From positions 1 to 64,000 of the forward strand of contig NZ_BMHP01000006.1 of assembly GCF_014641075.1 (NCBI RefSeq): 64,000 bases of DNA, read 5' to 3'. The position numbers were made by a program, and so were the translations under genes. Origin of the DNA: Paenibacillus nasutitermitis. Its GTDB lineage: Bacteria; Bacillota; Bacilli; Paenibacillales; Paenibacillaceae. Below are positions 24,532-33,198 of the stretch, one piece after another. The notes under the pieces are model-generated. The model saw nothing but the letters and a program-made list of their open reading frames with translations. It had not been told where the DNA came from and did no database searches. Every line of letters begins with the position of its first letter. Positions within the stretch are counted from its first letter, which is position 1.

Positions 24532-25824
24532 CTACATGGAGGAGGAGCTTTCGCGCTGACGCGCGGCCCGTTTACCGCTGATTAAATCAAACAGCGAAGC
24601 GGGCCCCGGCGCCGCATATTGATCGGCCCTGTCGTCGGGGGCCAGCACGACGCCGAGCTGATGATGCTCCCCGGCAAAGCGGGCACGCTGGACAAATTTG
24701 ACATGTCCTTCGCGGTTGAGCACCTCCAGTTTGCAGAAAGCCGAATTAATATGCAACGCGGCATATAACTCGCTTTTTGTGCGCACGCGAACGCCATTGA
24801 CCTTCTGCAGCACCTCGCCGGCTTCAATGCCCAGCGCCTGTGCAGGCGTTCCCGGTATTACGGCAAGCACCTTCAGACCAAGTTCGTCATGGACGTAGAA
24901 CGGGCTCTTAGCCGCCTCCCGTACCCTGCCGGAGATAATCAACGCCTCATGCAGCAGCAGAGCGCACAACGAAGCTACAAGCGTCAGAGGCGACCAGAAT
25001 GCTGCGCCTGCTGCCAACGCTGTCAATATAAGTCCGTAAGCAAGCAGCCCTTTTGAGGTGCTGCGGGCTTTCGCTTCCGGGAGCATGGAGCGCGTCAGCT
25101 CCGTAAATCCGATCACCATCGGAAATCCGATCATTGCAAAACCCCCACCCCATAGCGAAGCATCGCCAAGGAGCATCTGCCAGGGAAGGGTTATATCCCC
25201 TGCCCCTCCCGATGCCGCAGGAACAAGCATCAGCATGGGAACAGGCCAATATCCCTGCAAGGTATACGCGCCGACGATTTTCCCGCGCTTGCCTTCCACA
25301 AACAACGGGCTAGCGAATTTAGCGCCCTGCTTGCGGACAAGCAGCGCCTCGGCGATATGCATAAGCGCCACAAGCAGCAATAAACCCGCGATATCCAGGC
25401 CTGCCAAGGAAACAGCCGCGCTTCCGATCCAGTCGCTGCGCTGCTCCAGCTGAGTCCAGCCTATGGACCACTGAAGCACGCCCAGAAGCCCTGCGCTGTA
25501 GGCAAAACATAAATATCGGATGCGGATAACCGCAAGCACAATGGCAGTCCCCCACATCCACAAAACAGCCTCACCCGACAAGGAAATGCCCAGAAAAAGA
25601 CCGATGCATGAAAAAAGCACGCCGACGATAAGGCCTGCCACAACCGTTCGGCCCAACTGTCCAGGCCACCCATGAAGACGCACATGGAAAAGCTTGCGCT
25701 CCAGACGGGTTTGCCGCATATATTGAAGCATAATCAGCAGCACGCAGAGATAATAGAAAGGGGACAACAGCAGCTGAACCGCAGCAGAACCAGCCTGCCG
25801 CAGGATTTCCATCATAACCTCCAA
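24532..25824 (-). CDS. minJ: PDZ-domain membrane protein, MinJ-like division-site protein
   Basis: The 430-aa protein has an N-terminal half with about six to eight membrane segments and a C-terminal PDZ domain (~aa 315-395: VLAVIPGTPAQALGIEAGEVLQKVNG...). In B. subtilis, MinJ bridges DivIVA and MinD to block polar division. The assignment rests on this topology and on the position next to ctpB in the ftsEX-ctpB-minJ order. The start is uncertain: the frame opens with TTG at 25824, and ATG codons at 25815 and 25812 sit just after GGAGG. Sequence similarity to MinJ was not tested, so a generic PDZ membrane protein remains possible. Confidence 0.75.
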   Translation of the reverse strand: MEVMMEILRQAGSAAVQLLLSPFYYLCVLLIMLQYMRQTRLERKLFHVRLHGWPGQLGRTVVAGLIVGVLFSCIGLFLGISLSGEAVLWMWGTAIVLAVIRIRYLCFAYSAGLLGVLQWSIGWTQLEQRSDWIGSAAVSLAGLDIAGLLLLVALMHIAEALLVRKQGAKFASPLFVEGKRGKIVGAYTLQGYWPVPMLMLVPAASGGAGDITLPWQMLLGDASLWGGGFAMIGFPMVIGFTELTRSMLPEAKARSTSKGLLAYGLILTALAAGAAFWSPLTLVASLCALLLHEALIISGRVREAAKSPFYVHDELGLKVLAVIPGTPAQALGIEAGEVLQKVNGVRVRTKSELYAALHINSAFCKLEVLNREGHVKFVQRARFAGEHHQLGVVLAPDDRADQYAAPGPASLFDLISGKRAARQRESSSSM

Positions 25825-25934
25825 AGCTTCACTCCTTTTATCGGGACCGGAAAAAAGCGGATTTCAGCGCTCTCCGGCTTGGATGGTATCTTTCTTTTTC
25901 GGTTTCCCGGCGGGCGACCGAAAACTTTATGCGC

Positions 25935-25984
25935 AAAAAAAAGAAGGCTGGGCTGCTAAAGAACATTCGCAGCTTCAACCTTCT
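25935..25984 (-). terminator. ctpB terminator
   Basis: A long minus-strand hairpin (AGAAGGTTG...AGCTGC / GCAGC...CAGCCTTCT) is followed by eight T residues, about 40 bp past the ctpB stop. Confidence 0.88.
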
Positions 25985-26022
25985 ACAATTTCGACACGCC
26001 TCCGGAAAAATCCTCCCTGCGT

Positions 26023-27492
26023 TTATTCCCCCATGCCCAGTTTTTCTTTGAGAACCCCAACTGCCTTCAGCAGCTGGATGTCATTATCATCTTCCTGTAT
26101 ATGCTCAATGAGCTTGACTTCCAGCTTCTCTGCCGTTGTTTTATCGACTTCGCCCGTCACAGGCAATCCCGCCTGCTTCTGAAAGGCCTTGACGCTTTTC
26201 TCCGTCACTGCACTGAAATAGCCGTCCTTGCGGTCCGTTTCATAGCCCAGTCCAGAAAGCATAATTTGCAGGCTTTTGATATCCTCGTCAATGGCGTCGC
26301 GCACGAGCGTCTTGGTTTTGGATAAGCGGGCAACCGTATAATAATCCGGCGGAAGCACCTCCACATCCGGCTTCAGTCCTTTCTCATGCACCCAGTTGCC
26401 AAGCGGGGTGAGCCATTTGGCGATCGTCATTTTGACCAGTCCGCCGCCCTCAAGCACTTTATCGTAGCTTACCTGAACGGTTCCTTTGCCGAATGTCGTC
26501 TGGCCGACCAGCACCGCGTTTCCTTCTTCCTTCAACGCTCCGGCCAGCACCTCGGAGGCGCTCGCGCTGCCTTTGTTCATCAGCACAGACACGGGATAGG
26601 ACTTTCCGCCGCCCTTCGATAACGTCTGCTCACGCTTGCCATTGCGGTCCTCTATCTGCACGACAGGCTTGCCCTTGGACACGAATGATTGGGCAACGGA
26701 GACGACGACGGGAAGCACGCCGCCCGGATTATCACGGACATCAATTACAAGCCCCTTCATCCCCTGCTTCTCCAGCCGCTCCAGCTCCTCGCTGAACCGT
26801 TCGCCCGTATTCAGGGAGAATTGACGGATTTCAATGATGCCGATTCCATCGCTGCGCAGATTCGCAAAGACCGTCTCATAATCAATATCGTCCCGAATAA
26901 TCGTTAAGTGGATGGGCTTCGCTGCTCCTGCGCGCTGAATGCCGAGCTTTACCTTGGACCCTTTGGGGCCGCGTATCTTGGCTACCGCATCGCTGAGGGA
27001 AAGCCCTTCCAGCGAATCTTCATTAACGGTCAGAAGCACATCGCCAGCCAGTACGCCGGCGCGCTGGGCGGGCGAGCCCTTGATCGCCGATTCCACCGTA
27101 ATTCGGCCGTCTTTAATCGTCACGCTGGCGCCGACTCCCGTGAAGGACCCTTCAATGGATTCGGAAAAATGCTCCGCCGTATCCTTCTCCATATAGACGG
27201 AATAAGGATCGTCCAGCGCCTGCATCATGCCATTGATGGCACCATCCACTACCTTGGTCCGGTCAATATCCCGGAAGTACTTGTTTCTTATGAGCCCCAT
27301 AACCGTATTCAGCTTGTTGAGCTCCTTCTCGCTGAGGCCTTCTTGCTCCGACGATCTCGAAGAGGCTGGCCCCGCCGCCACACCTCCGCTTTCAAGTGCA
27401 ATCCATCGGTCGGCAAGCGTCAACGTAACAAGCACGGACGCTACCATCGTCAGCAATATAAATGCCGCTACCGTACGACCTTTGAAATGCAT
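26023..27492 (-). CDS. ctpB: S41 C-terminal processing peptidase CtpB
   Basis: The 489-aa exported serine protease starts with a signal anchor (aa ~7-27). A cap region with NKLNTVMGLIRNKY is followed by a PDZ domain (~aa 105-190, GVGASVTIKDGRITVES and GSPAQRAGVLAGDVLL). The S41 catalytic domain shows IRQFSLNTGERF, DVRDNPGG, the catalytic Ser in NKGSASASEVLAGALKE and the Lys in GKGTVQ. A C-terminal PG_binding_1 domain (~aa 400-470, LQIMLSGLGYETDRKDGYFS) targets peptidoglycan. In B. subtilis CtpB cleaves SpoIVFA in the forespore signalling pathway to SigK. GAGGTGAGG precedes the ATG. The downstream gene is minJ. Confidence 0.93.
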   Translation of the reverse strand: MHFKGRTVAAFILLTMVASVLVTLTLADRWIALESGGVAAGPASSRSSEQEGLSEKELNKLNTVMGLIRNKYFRDIDRTKVVDGAINGMMQALDDPYSVYMEKDTAEHFSESIEGSFTGVGASVTIKDGRITVESAIKGSPAQRAGVLAGDVLLTVNEDSLEGLSLSDAVAKIRGPKGSKVKLGIQRAGAAKPIHLTIIRDDIDYETVFANLRSDGIGIIEIRQFSLNTGERFSEELERLEKQGMKGLVIDVRDNPGGVLPVVVSVAQSFVSKGKPVVQIEDRNGKREQTLSKGGGKSYPVSVLMNKGSASASEVLAGALKEEGNAVLVGQTTFGKGTVQVSYDKVLEGGGLVKMTIAKWLTPLGNWVHEKGLKPDVEVLPPDYYTVARLSKTKTLVRDAIDEDIKSLQIMLSGLGYETDRKDGYFSAVTEKSVKAFQKQAGLPVTGEVDKTTAEKLEVKLIEHIQEDDNDIQLLKAVGVLKEKLGMGE

Positions 27493-27653
27493 ATTTCCTC
27501 ACCTCGTTAAAAGTTTGCATTCACGCAACTATCCTTTACGGACAATTCCATGTATCCGATTGCAACCTTCCTAGTATATGACAAGCCGCACCCGATTATT
27601 TGCATAATGGGTACGGCATTATAAAAGCAGATTGATTTTCTGCAGGTATGCAG

Positions 27654-28838
27654 TTATTTCAAGTAAGAAGCCGGATTCACGGGCACTTCTTTCTTGCGCA
27701 CTTCGAAATGAAGATGGTTGCCGGTAGAATCGCCGGTGCTTCCTACTTCCGCAATCTTCTGGCCGCGTTTAACCGTCTCGCCCTTCTTGACTTTAATACC
27801 GCCATTGCGGATGTGGCCATATACCGTCCATAGGCCTCCCCCATGATCAATAATGACACAATTGCCGTAGCCGCTCCACCACTGCGCAACCAGGACGACC
27901 CCGGATTCCGCCGCATAAATCGGTGTTCCACTGCTTACCGCCATATCCATTCCGGCATGAAGCCGCTTCGTGCCATAGATGGGGTGAGTGCGGTAACCGA
28001 ACGGCGAAGACAAGCGGTACGCATCGCGCAGCGGCATGCCAAGCTTGCCCCCGGTATAGTAGGTTTTCAGCGATTTCTTCTTCTTCTCAAGCTCGGACAC
28101 TTTCTTGGCTAGTTCGATTAGCAGCGCTTCCTGTTCGGCGCTTATTTCCTCGGATTCCTCCGCCTGGTCCTTATATTTGAGAATCATGACTTCTTTCTGG
28201 CTTTCTTTATTCTTCAGCAAATCATGGTAGCTGTCCAGCTTCGCGTACATCACTTTAACATCTGCCAGCGACTTCTCGATTTCCAGCTTCTGCATGGCAA
28301 TCAGCTCTTTATCTTTCTTGTGGCCATCCAGAATTTCCTGGTCCTGACCCAGAATCGACTTCAGAGAATCGAAACGGTCGATAAAATCGCTGAAATCCGT
28401 CGAACTCATCAGCACATCCAGATAGGAGACAACGCCATCCGTATACATAAGCCGGATACGGGATTGCAGCAGCTTGTCCCGGGACTTGATCCGCTCCTCC
28501 GTCTCTTGAAGCTCTTCTCCCGCCTTCATCAGCTTCTCTTCCGCGGCATCAATCTGGGACTGAACGCCGTTCATCTGGTTACCCACATTATTAATTTGAG
28601 CTATAATTTCATTGACTGTTTTGGCTGTTTCATCTTTCATTGCCAGCGCAAATGCTTTGTCATGATCCGCTTTTTTGCGGTTCTGGGAGGCCGCATTCAT
28701 TTCCCGGCGCACCCTTTCCAGCTCTTTATTGATTTTATCCACCTGCGATGCAGCTTCCCCGCCGAAGGGTTGAAAGATGTATACTGCGAATACGACTGCG
28801 GCTAGGAGGGCAAGTCCCTTTTTCACGTCTACCTTCAC
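27654..28838 (-). CDS. Coiled-coil M23 (LytM) peptidoglycan endopeptidase, EnvC/CwlO-like partner of FtsEX
   Basis: The 394-aa protein has an N-terminal signal segment (aa 8-25), about 230 aa of coiled coil (two blocks of E/K/Q heptads), then a LytM domain (~aa 285-394). Zinc ligands and catalytic residues are present: HAGMD, YGHI and HLHFEV with HxH, so it should be an active hydrolase, unlike E. coli EnvC. Its GTG start follows the ftsX stop with no gap (TAG|GTG), so it depends on ftsX translation. FtsEX controls coiled-coil hydrolases through the FtsX extracellular loop; the tight linkage makes that the best inference. Confidence 0.9.
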   Translation of the reverse strand: MKVDVKKGLALLAAVVFAVYIFQPFGGEAASQVDKINKELERVRREMNAASQNRKKADHDKAFALAMKDETAKTVNEIIAQINNVGNQMNGVQSQIDAAEEKLMKAGEELQETEERIKSRDKLLQSRIRLMYTDGVVSYLDVLMSSTDFSDFIDRFDSLKSILGQDQEILDGHKKDKELIAMQKLEIEKSLADVKVMYAKLDSYHDLLKNKESQKEVMILKYKDQAEESEEISAEQEALLIELAKKVSELEKKKKSLKTYYTGGKLGMPLRDAYRLSSPFGYRTHPIYGTKRLHAGMDMAVSSGTPIYAAESGVVLVAQWWSGYGNCVIIDHGGGLWTVYGHIRNGGIKVKKGETVKRGQKIAEVGSTGDSTGNHLHFEVRKKEVPVNPASYLK

Positions 28839-29756
28839 CTACACTTTCAAGTATCTTCTTACCGATAACGTACTTCCCCAAATTCCGATCAGGGTACCCA
28901 AGCCCAGGAGCAGCCCGGCAACCAGATAACCGGCCTCCTTGAGCGTGATCAGCTTGATCATCATCAGGCCCAGCTCAACCTCGGACACCTGCACGAGCCG
29001 GGAATAACCGAGCAGCAGAATGGCGATCGTAATCCCCGAGCCGATCAGGCCGATCAAAGTGCCTTCAATAAAAAACGGCCAGCGGATAAAATTGTTAGTG
29101 GCCCCGACAAGTTTCATTATCCCGATCTCGCGCCTGCGCGCCAGGATGGTCATCTTAATGGTATTGGAGATCAGAAACATCGCAGTGACTGCAAGGCCTA
29201 CAACAATAACAAGGCCGATATTGCGGACGGCATTCGTGATTCTGAACAAGGTTTCAACGGTGCCTTTCCCGTAATTCACGCCGGTAAGGGGGTTCGATTC
29301 ACCGGACATGCCGATGGCTTCGATTTTTTTGGCGGCAAAGGCGATGGTCTGGGGCTCAAACACATCGACTGTAAATTTATCGGGAAGCGGATTATTGTCC
29401 TTATCGTAACCTTCAAGCAGCTCCGAACCATCCTTCCCGAGATTTTTGCGCATCAGCTCGAGTCCCTTTTCCTTGGGAACGAACTCCACCTTGCTGACTT
29501 CAGGAATATTGCCAATAGCCGTCTTGAGCTCATCAATCTTGGCCTGGTCCGTGTTCAGCTGGAGGTAAACCTGAATTTGCACCTGGCTTTCGAATTGATC
29601 CGCCAGATTATTCACATTCAACGCGAGCAGCAGAAAAACACCGAGGATAAACAGCGAAATAACGATGGAGCTAATAGAGGCGAAGGTCATCCATCCGTTG
29701 CGGATCACGTTCTTCAAGCCTTCACGGATATGCCGGAGAAAAGTGCTAAATTTCAT
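28839..29756 (-). CDS. ftsX: Cell-division ABC transporter permease FtsX
   Basis: The 305-aa protein has four membrane helices, one at aa ~25-45 and three in the C-terminal half (~aa 165-300), with a large extracellular loop between TM1 and TM2 (VQIQVYLQLNTDQ ... TGVNYGKGTVE) that activates wall hydrolases. The start at MKFSTFLRHIREGLKN has AGAGGAG 9 nt upstream and overlaps the ftsE end by 11 nt; the open frame has 18 codons before it. ARRREIGIMKLVGATN is the cytoplasmic coupling helix region typical of FtsX. Confidence 0.95.
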   Translation of the reverse strand: MKFSTFLRHIREGLKNVIRNGWMTFASISSIVISLFILGVFLLLALNVNNLADQFESQVQIQVYLQLNTDQAKIDELKTAIGNIPEVSKVEFVPKEKGLELMRKNLGKDGSELLEGYDKDNNPLPDKFTVDVFEPQTIAFAAKKIEAIGMSGESNPLTGVNYGKGTVETLFRITNAVRNIGLVIVVGLAVTAMFLISNTIKMTILARRREIGIMKLVGATNNFIRWPFFIEGTLIGLIGSGITIAILLLGYSRLVQVSEVELGLMMIKLITLKEAGYLVAGLLLGLGTLIGIWGSTLSVRRYLKV

Positions 29757-30432
29757 AGCCGTATTCTCCTCTCGCCTGATCGCGGGCAATGATGCCGTTC
29801 TCGATGGCAATCACCCGTTTGCGAAGCGTATTCACGATTTCCTTGTTATGCGTAGCCATCACAATTGTGGTGCCGCGGAAATTAATTTCCTCCAGCAGAT
29901 TCATAATGCCCCAGGAGGTTTCGGGATCAAGGTTGCCGGTCGGTTCATCCGCTACGATGACCGCGGGATTGTTGACGATGGCCCGGGCGATGGCCACCCG
30001 CTGCTGTTCGCCGCCGGACAGCTGCTGCGGCAGGCTGTTCTGCTTGTTCTTGAGTCCGACGAGCTCCAGCACCTCGGCTGTTCTTTTCCTGATTACACGT
30101 CTGGGGGCTTCGATAACTTCCATTGCAAAAGCGATATTCTCGTAGGCCGACAGATTGGGCAGCAGCCTGAAATCTTGAAAGATAACGCCAATGTTCCTGC
30201 GGACGAAAGGGATTTTACGAGGTTTCAATTTGCCGATGTTAAAGCCATTGACCGAGATCTGTCCCTTCGTGGGAATTTCCTCGCGGTAAATCAGCTTCAT
30301 AAAGGTTGATTTTCCCGCCCCGGAAGGACCTACCAGGTAAACAAATTCATTGCGGTCTATGAGAACAGAAACGCCACGCAGCGCATGCGTACCATCTGCG
30401 TACGTCTTCCAAATGTCTTGCAATTCAATCAC
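29746..30432 (-). CDS. ftsE: Cell-division ATP-binding protein FtsE
   Basis: This is a 228-aa ABC ATPase. Walker A is GPSGAGKSTFMKLIY (aa ~35-50), Q-loop IGVIFQDFRLLP, signature LSGGEQQRVAIARAIVNNP, Walker B VIVADEPTGNLDPET and the H-loop ATHNKEI. It pairs with FtsX to couple ATP hydrolysis to wall hydrolase activation at the division or elongation site. It starts with GTG, with AGGATG upstream. It is the first gene of ftsE-ftsX-M23; a weak promoter (TTAAAG, 17 bp, TATAAG) lies about 30 bp further upstream. Confidence 0.96.
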   Translation of the reverse strand: MIELQDIWKTYADGTHALRGVSVLIDRNEFVYLVGPSGAGKSTFMKLIYREEIPTKGQISVNGFNIGKLKPRKIPFVRRNIGVIFQDFRLLPNLSAYENIAFAMEVIEAPRRVIRKRTAEVLELVGLKNKQNSLPQQLSGGEQQRVAIARAIVNNPAVIVADEPTGNLDPETSWGIMNLLEEINFRGTTIVMATHNKEIVNTLRKRVIAIENGIIARDQARGEYGYEI

Positions 30433-30726
30433 ATTATCACATCCTGTAGATATTCAGCTTATATGATTTCGACACGTTTGCTTTAATTCCTCTATGATTG
30501 TCCTGTTTTTCTGCATTTTTCCTATTTTTCATGATTCATTAACCTGCGGCTTTCGACCAAATTTGAAAACGATTTCGACATTCTCAAGGAATATCATCCC
30601 TTTTTTCCGCAGCCGTATAGCAGCCTTGAGCCCGCCTGAGTGGCATCCTTCGCAAAGAGAAAGGAAAGAAGCGCCCGGGCCCTGCATATACATGAAAGAA
30701 TTGCGGATCTGGGGTGATTGTGGAAT

Positions 30727-32259
30727 ATGAAGAAACTGCATTTGACCTTGATAATTGCGGCTGCCCTTGTGCTCGCAGGCTCAGCCGGTTGGGGCTTCTT
30801 ATGGATGTACGCTTCCAGGGATAGCGTCCCGGAAGGCGTAACCCTGATCGCCCACGATCCGGAGACAACCAAGGCATCCGATGGGAAGCTCATCCTCAGG
30901 AATACGGCAGACCTCCATCTGGGCGGCTTATCTATTGAAGAAGCGCTGCTCGAGCTGGACAGCAGGAAGGACGATGTGCTGAAGCTGCCCCTTCGCATTC
31001 AGGCCAACGAATCGGAAATGCAGCAGCGCGTCTGGACGTTAGAGGAATTGGGTGTCGTCGTTTACCTGGAAGAGGCCAAGCAGGCCATTCAACAGCTGCG
31101 CCTGGGCAGCGTGTGGGAGAGGACCCGATACCGGTGGCATTTCCCCAAAGAACTGACAGGTCAGCTGCGCTGGGACAAGGACATTTTTATGAGCAAGATC
31201 CGCGGGCAGTGGGGCTGGCTGGACGCCAATGAGCCGGCTGATGCCGAGCGGATGATCACTGACGATGATAAAGTGGTGTATACGCCCCATTCCAATGCCT
31301 ACCGGCTGGACACCGGAAAGTTGTTTGGCCAGTCTATGCAAGCGGTCGAGGAGCTCCTTAACAGGCAATGGGCAGACGGTCTGAAGAATTCCGGGGACCA
31401 GGACCCAAAGAATAACGAGGAGGTGTCCAGGACTGCGATTACCTTGCCGCTAGCGCTTCGTGAGATTTCCGCGAACGTGACGCTTGCTCGTCTGCAGAGT
31501 GAAGGCATCGAACGGAAAATCATGTCCTTTACGACAGATTTCAGTTCAAGCAGCGCCGGCCGTGCGTACAATGTGACGATGACCGCCAAGACACTGAACA
31601 ACTGGGACCTTGCCCCCGGCGAGATTTTCGATTACAACAAAGTCATCGCTTTGACCCGGGAGCACTATGGCTACCGGGAAGCGCCTGTTATTCTGAACGG
31701 CGAGCTTGTGCCGGGCATTGGCGGCGGCATCTGCCAGGTATCCAGCACCTTGTACAATGCCGCGCTGCTGGCCGGTCTGGATATGGTGGAGCGCCGCAAT
31801 CACTCTCTTCCGGTATCTTATCTGCCCAAAGGCCAGGATGCCACCTTCGCTGAAGGGGCCATTAATTTCCGCTTTAAGAATACAACGGGCAAACATGTGA
31901 TCATCCGGACTGTCGTAAGCGGGGGCAAGCTGACAATTAAGCTGTTCGGCACAATGCCAGGCAATATCAACTACACGATTGATTCCAAAACCGTGAAGGT
32001 CATCGACCCGCCCGTCAAGGAAATCACCTCCAAAACCGTCCCATCCGGCGGACGGCTTCTGCTTTCTTCCGGCAAGTCCGGCTATATTGTCGAGACGTAC
32101 CGTACAAAGACGAAGGACGGCAAAACCGTATCGCGCGAGCGTGTTTCCCGCGATACGTACCGTGCTCAGCCCACTGTATATGGCGTTGCAGAAGGCAATC
32201 CAAACGACGGGGAGATCGGCAAAGGCAAACAGCTGCTGGAGGATGGGGTTGCGGAATAA
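30727..32259 (+). CDS. VanW/YoaR family wall-associated protein
   Basis: This is a 510-aa protein with an N-terminal membrane anchor (aa 6-25) and an extracellular body. Residues ~60-220 resemble the YoaR-type putative peptidoglycan-binding domain. The VanW domain (~aa 265-400) shows ARAYNVTMTAKTLNNW, PGEIFDYNKVI, GGGICQVSSTLYNAAL and RNHSLPVSYLPKGQDAT, all hallmark motifs. The C-terminus (~aa 420-490) is a G5-like beta domain (PPVKEITSKTVPSGGR). VanW's biochemical role is unknown; its association with glycopeptide resistance in enterococci is by gene linkage only. The start ATG has GGGGTGA 9 nt upstream; an in-frame TTG lies three codons before. Confidence 0.88.
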   Translation: MKKLHLTLIIAAALVLAGSAGWGFLWMYASRDSVPEGVTLIAHDPETTKASDGKLILRNTADLHLGGLSIEEALLELDSRKDDVLKLPLRIQANESEMQQRVWTLEELGVVVYLEEAKQAIQQLRLGSVWERTRYRWHFPKELTGQLRWDKDIFMSKIRGQWGWLDANEPADAERMITDDDKVVYTPHSNAYRLDTGKLFGQSMQAVEELLNRQWADGLKNSGDQDPKNNEEVSRTAITLPLALREISANVTLARLQSEGIERKIMSFTTDFSSSSAGRAYNVTMTAKTLNNWDLAPGEIFDYNKVIALTREHYGYREAPVILNGELVPGIGGGICQVSSTLYNAALLAGLDMVERRNHSLPVSYLPKGQDATFAEGAINFRFKNTTGKHVIIRTVVSGGKLTIKLFGTMPGNINYTIDSKTVKVIDPPVKEITSKTVPSGGRLLLSSGKSGYIVETYRTKTKDGKTVSRERVSRDTYRAQPTVYGVAEGNPNDGEIGKGKQLLEDGVAE

Positions 32260-32291
32260 GGAAGTATCCGCTTAGCGTTTGTGTGCGGCAA

Positions 32292-32341
32292 TAAAACGGC
32301 CTTCCGGTCTCTATCACATAGAAGTCCGGAAGGCCGTTTCA
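32292..32341 (+). terminator. Terminator of the VanW-family gene
   Basis: A long stem (AAACGGCCTTCCGG / CCGGAAGGCCGTTT) is followed by CATTATTTTTT, 33 bp past the stop. The rest of the gap to 32530 holds only an A/T-rich stretch with no clear promoter. Confidence 0.9.
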
Positions 32342-32530
32342 TTATTTTTTCTTCTTGCGTATAGCTTATTACACGAAGTCTGCAAGGAATAGGGAAGCTT
32401 TTCGTCGAATAGGAAAATCATGCGATTCCGTCATGAGAACAATAAGATCCTAACGGGCATTTGAACCATAGACGCATATTGCTTATGTTTCTCACCTCAT
32501 CACGTATCCAGGGAGATGAAGGGACAAACA

Positions 32531-33076
32531 ATGGAATATTTATATCATTATTACGATGAATCCACAGGTCCTTTCCGCAATCTCACCGACCTGCCCCCGA
32601 CGGAAGCGGAGAATATGCTCCAGACGATTCGTCAACTGAAAAAAGGTTTTGCCAGCCAGCGCTCTATGGACTATCTGGCCATTCGGCGAAGTCTGGAATC
32701 AAAAGCAAGGGAATTATTTATCCGTAAAGGGGGCATGCCCGTTCGCAGTTGCCCCCATTACATGACGCTCGGGAAGTGTCCATGGCTTGCAGGGTGGTAC
32801 CCTTCGGGACGCGTTCTCCAATATGCCCTGGCGGATTTCGATCCCGGCTCCATCAGCTTTACCTACGGGGATTTATTCCCCGCCATGAGATTCCAGGACG
32901 GAAAACCTTATCGCAATCAGGTATATACGGTGGATGAAATCTTTCTTGTCATTAACCAATTCGGAATGCCGCAGCAGTGGAATCCCCTTGGCGACCAGGG
33001 GCCGGAACGATATATAGAAGTCCAGGTTTGGGATGACAGCCCTTTAAGACTACCCGGCATTCGGAGCAGTGAGTAA
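32531..33076 (+). CDS. Conserved protein of unknown function (181 aa)
   Basis: A soluble 181-aa protein beginning MEYLYHYYDESTGPFRNLTDLP. AAGGGA lies 6 nt before this ATG, so it was preferred to the ATG five codons earlier. It has no signal peptide or membrane segment. Aromatic-rich conserved blocks include SCPHYMTLGKCPWLAGWY, SFTYGDLFPAMRF, RNQVYTVDEIFLVINQFG and WNPLGDQGPERYIEVQVW. Similar proteins occur in other Firmicutes (from memory), without a known role. It is monocistronic, bounded by terminators on both sides. Confidence 0.75.
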   Translation: MEYLYHYYDESTGPFRNLTDLPPTEAENMLQTIRQLKKGFASQRSMDYLAIRRSLESKARELFIRKGGMPVRSCPHYMTLGKCPWLAGWYPSGRVLQYALADFDPGSISFTYGDLFPAMRFQDGKPYRNQVYTVDEIFLVINQFGMPQQWNPLGDQGPERYIEVQVWDDSPLRLPGIRSSE

Positions 33077-33131
33077 ACGGGGGAGACGGGTAGAGACAGT
33101 TCCGAGGAAAAATCAAATCAGATCCGCCTAT

Positions 33132-33184
33132 AAAAAAAGCTGTCCGGATTTCACCCGCCACTAGCAGATGGATTCCGGACAGCC
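33132..33184 (-). terminator. argCJBDFGH operon terminator
   Basis: The minus strand has GGCTGTCCGGA ... TCCGGACAGC followed by TTTTTTTATA, 15 bp past the argH stop. It also lies 56 bp beyond the convergent 32531-33076 gene, though its T-tract favours the arg direction. Confidence 0.88.
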
Positions 33185-33198
33185 CTGAGGCTATATTA

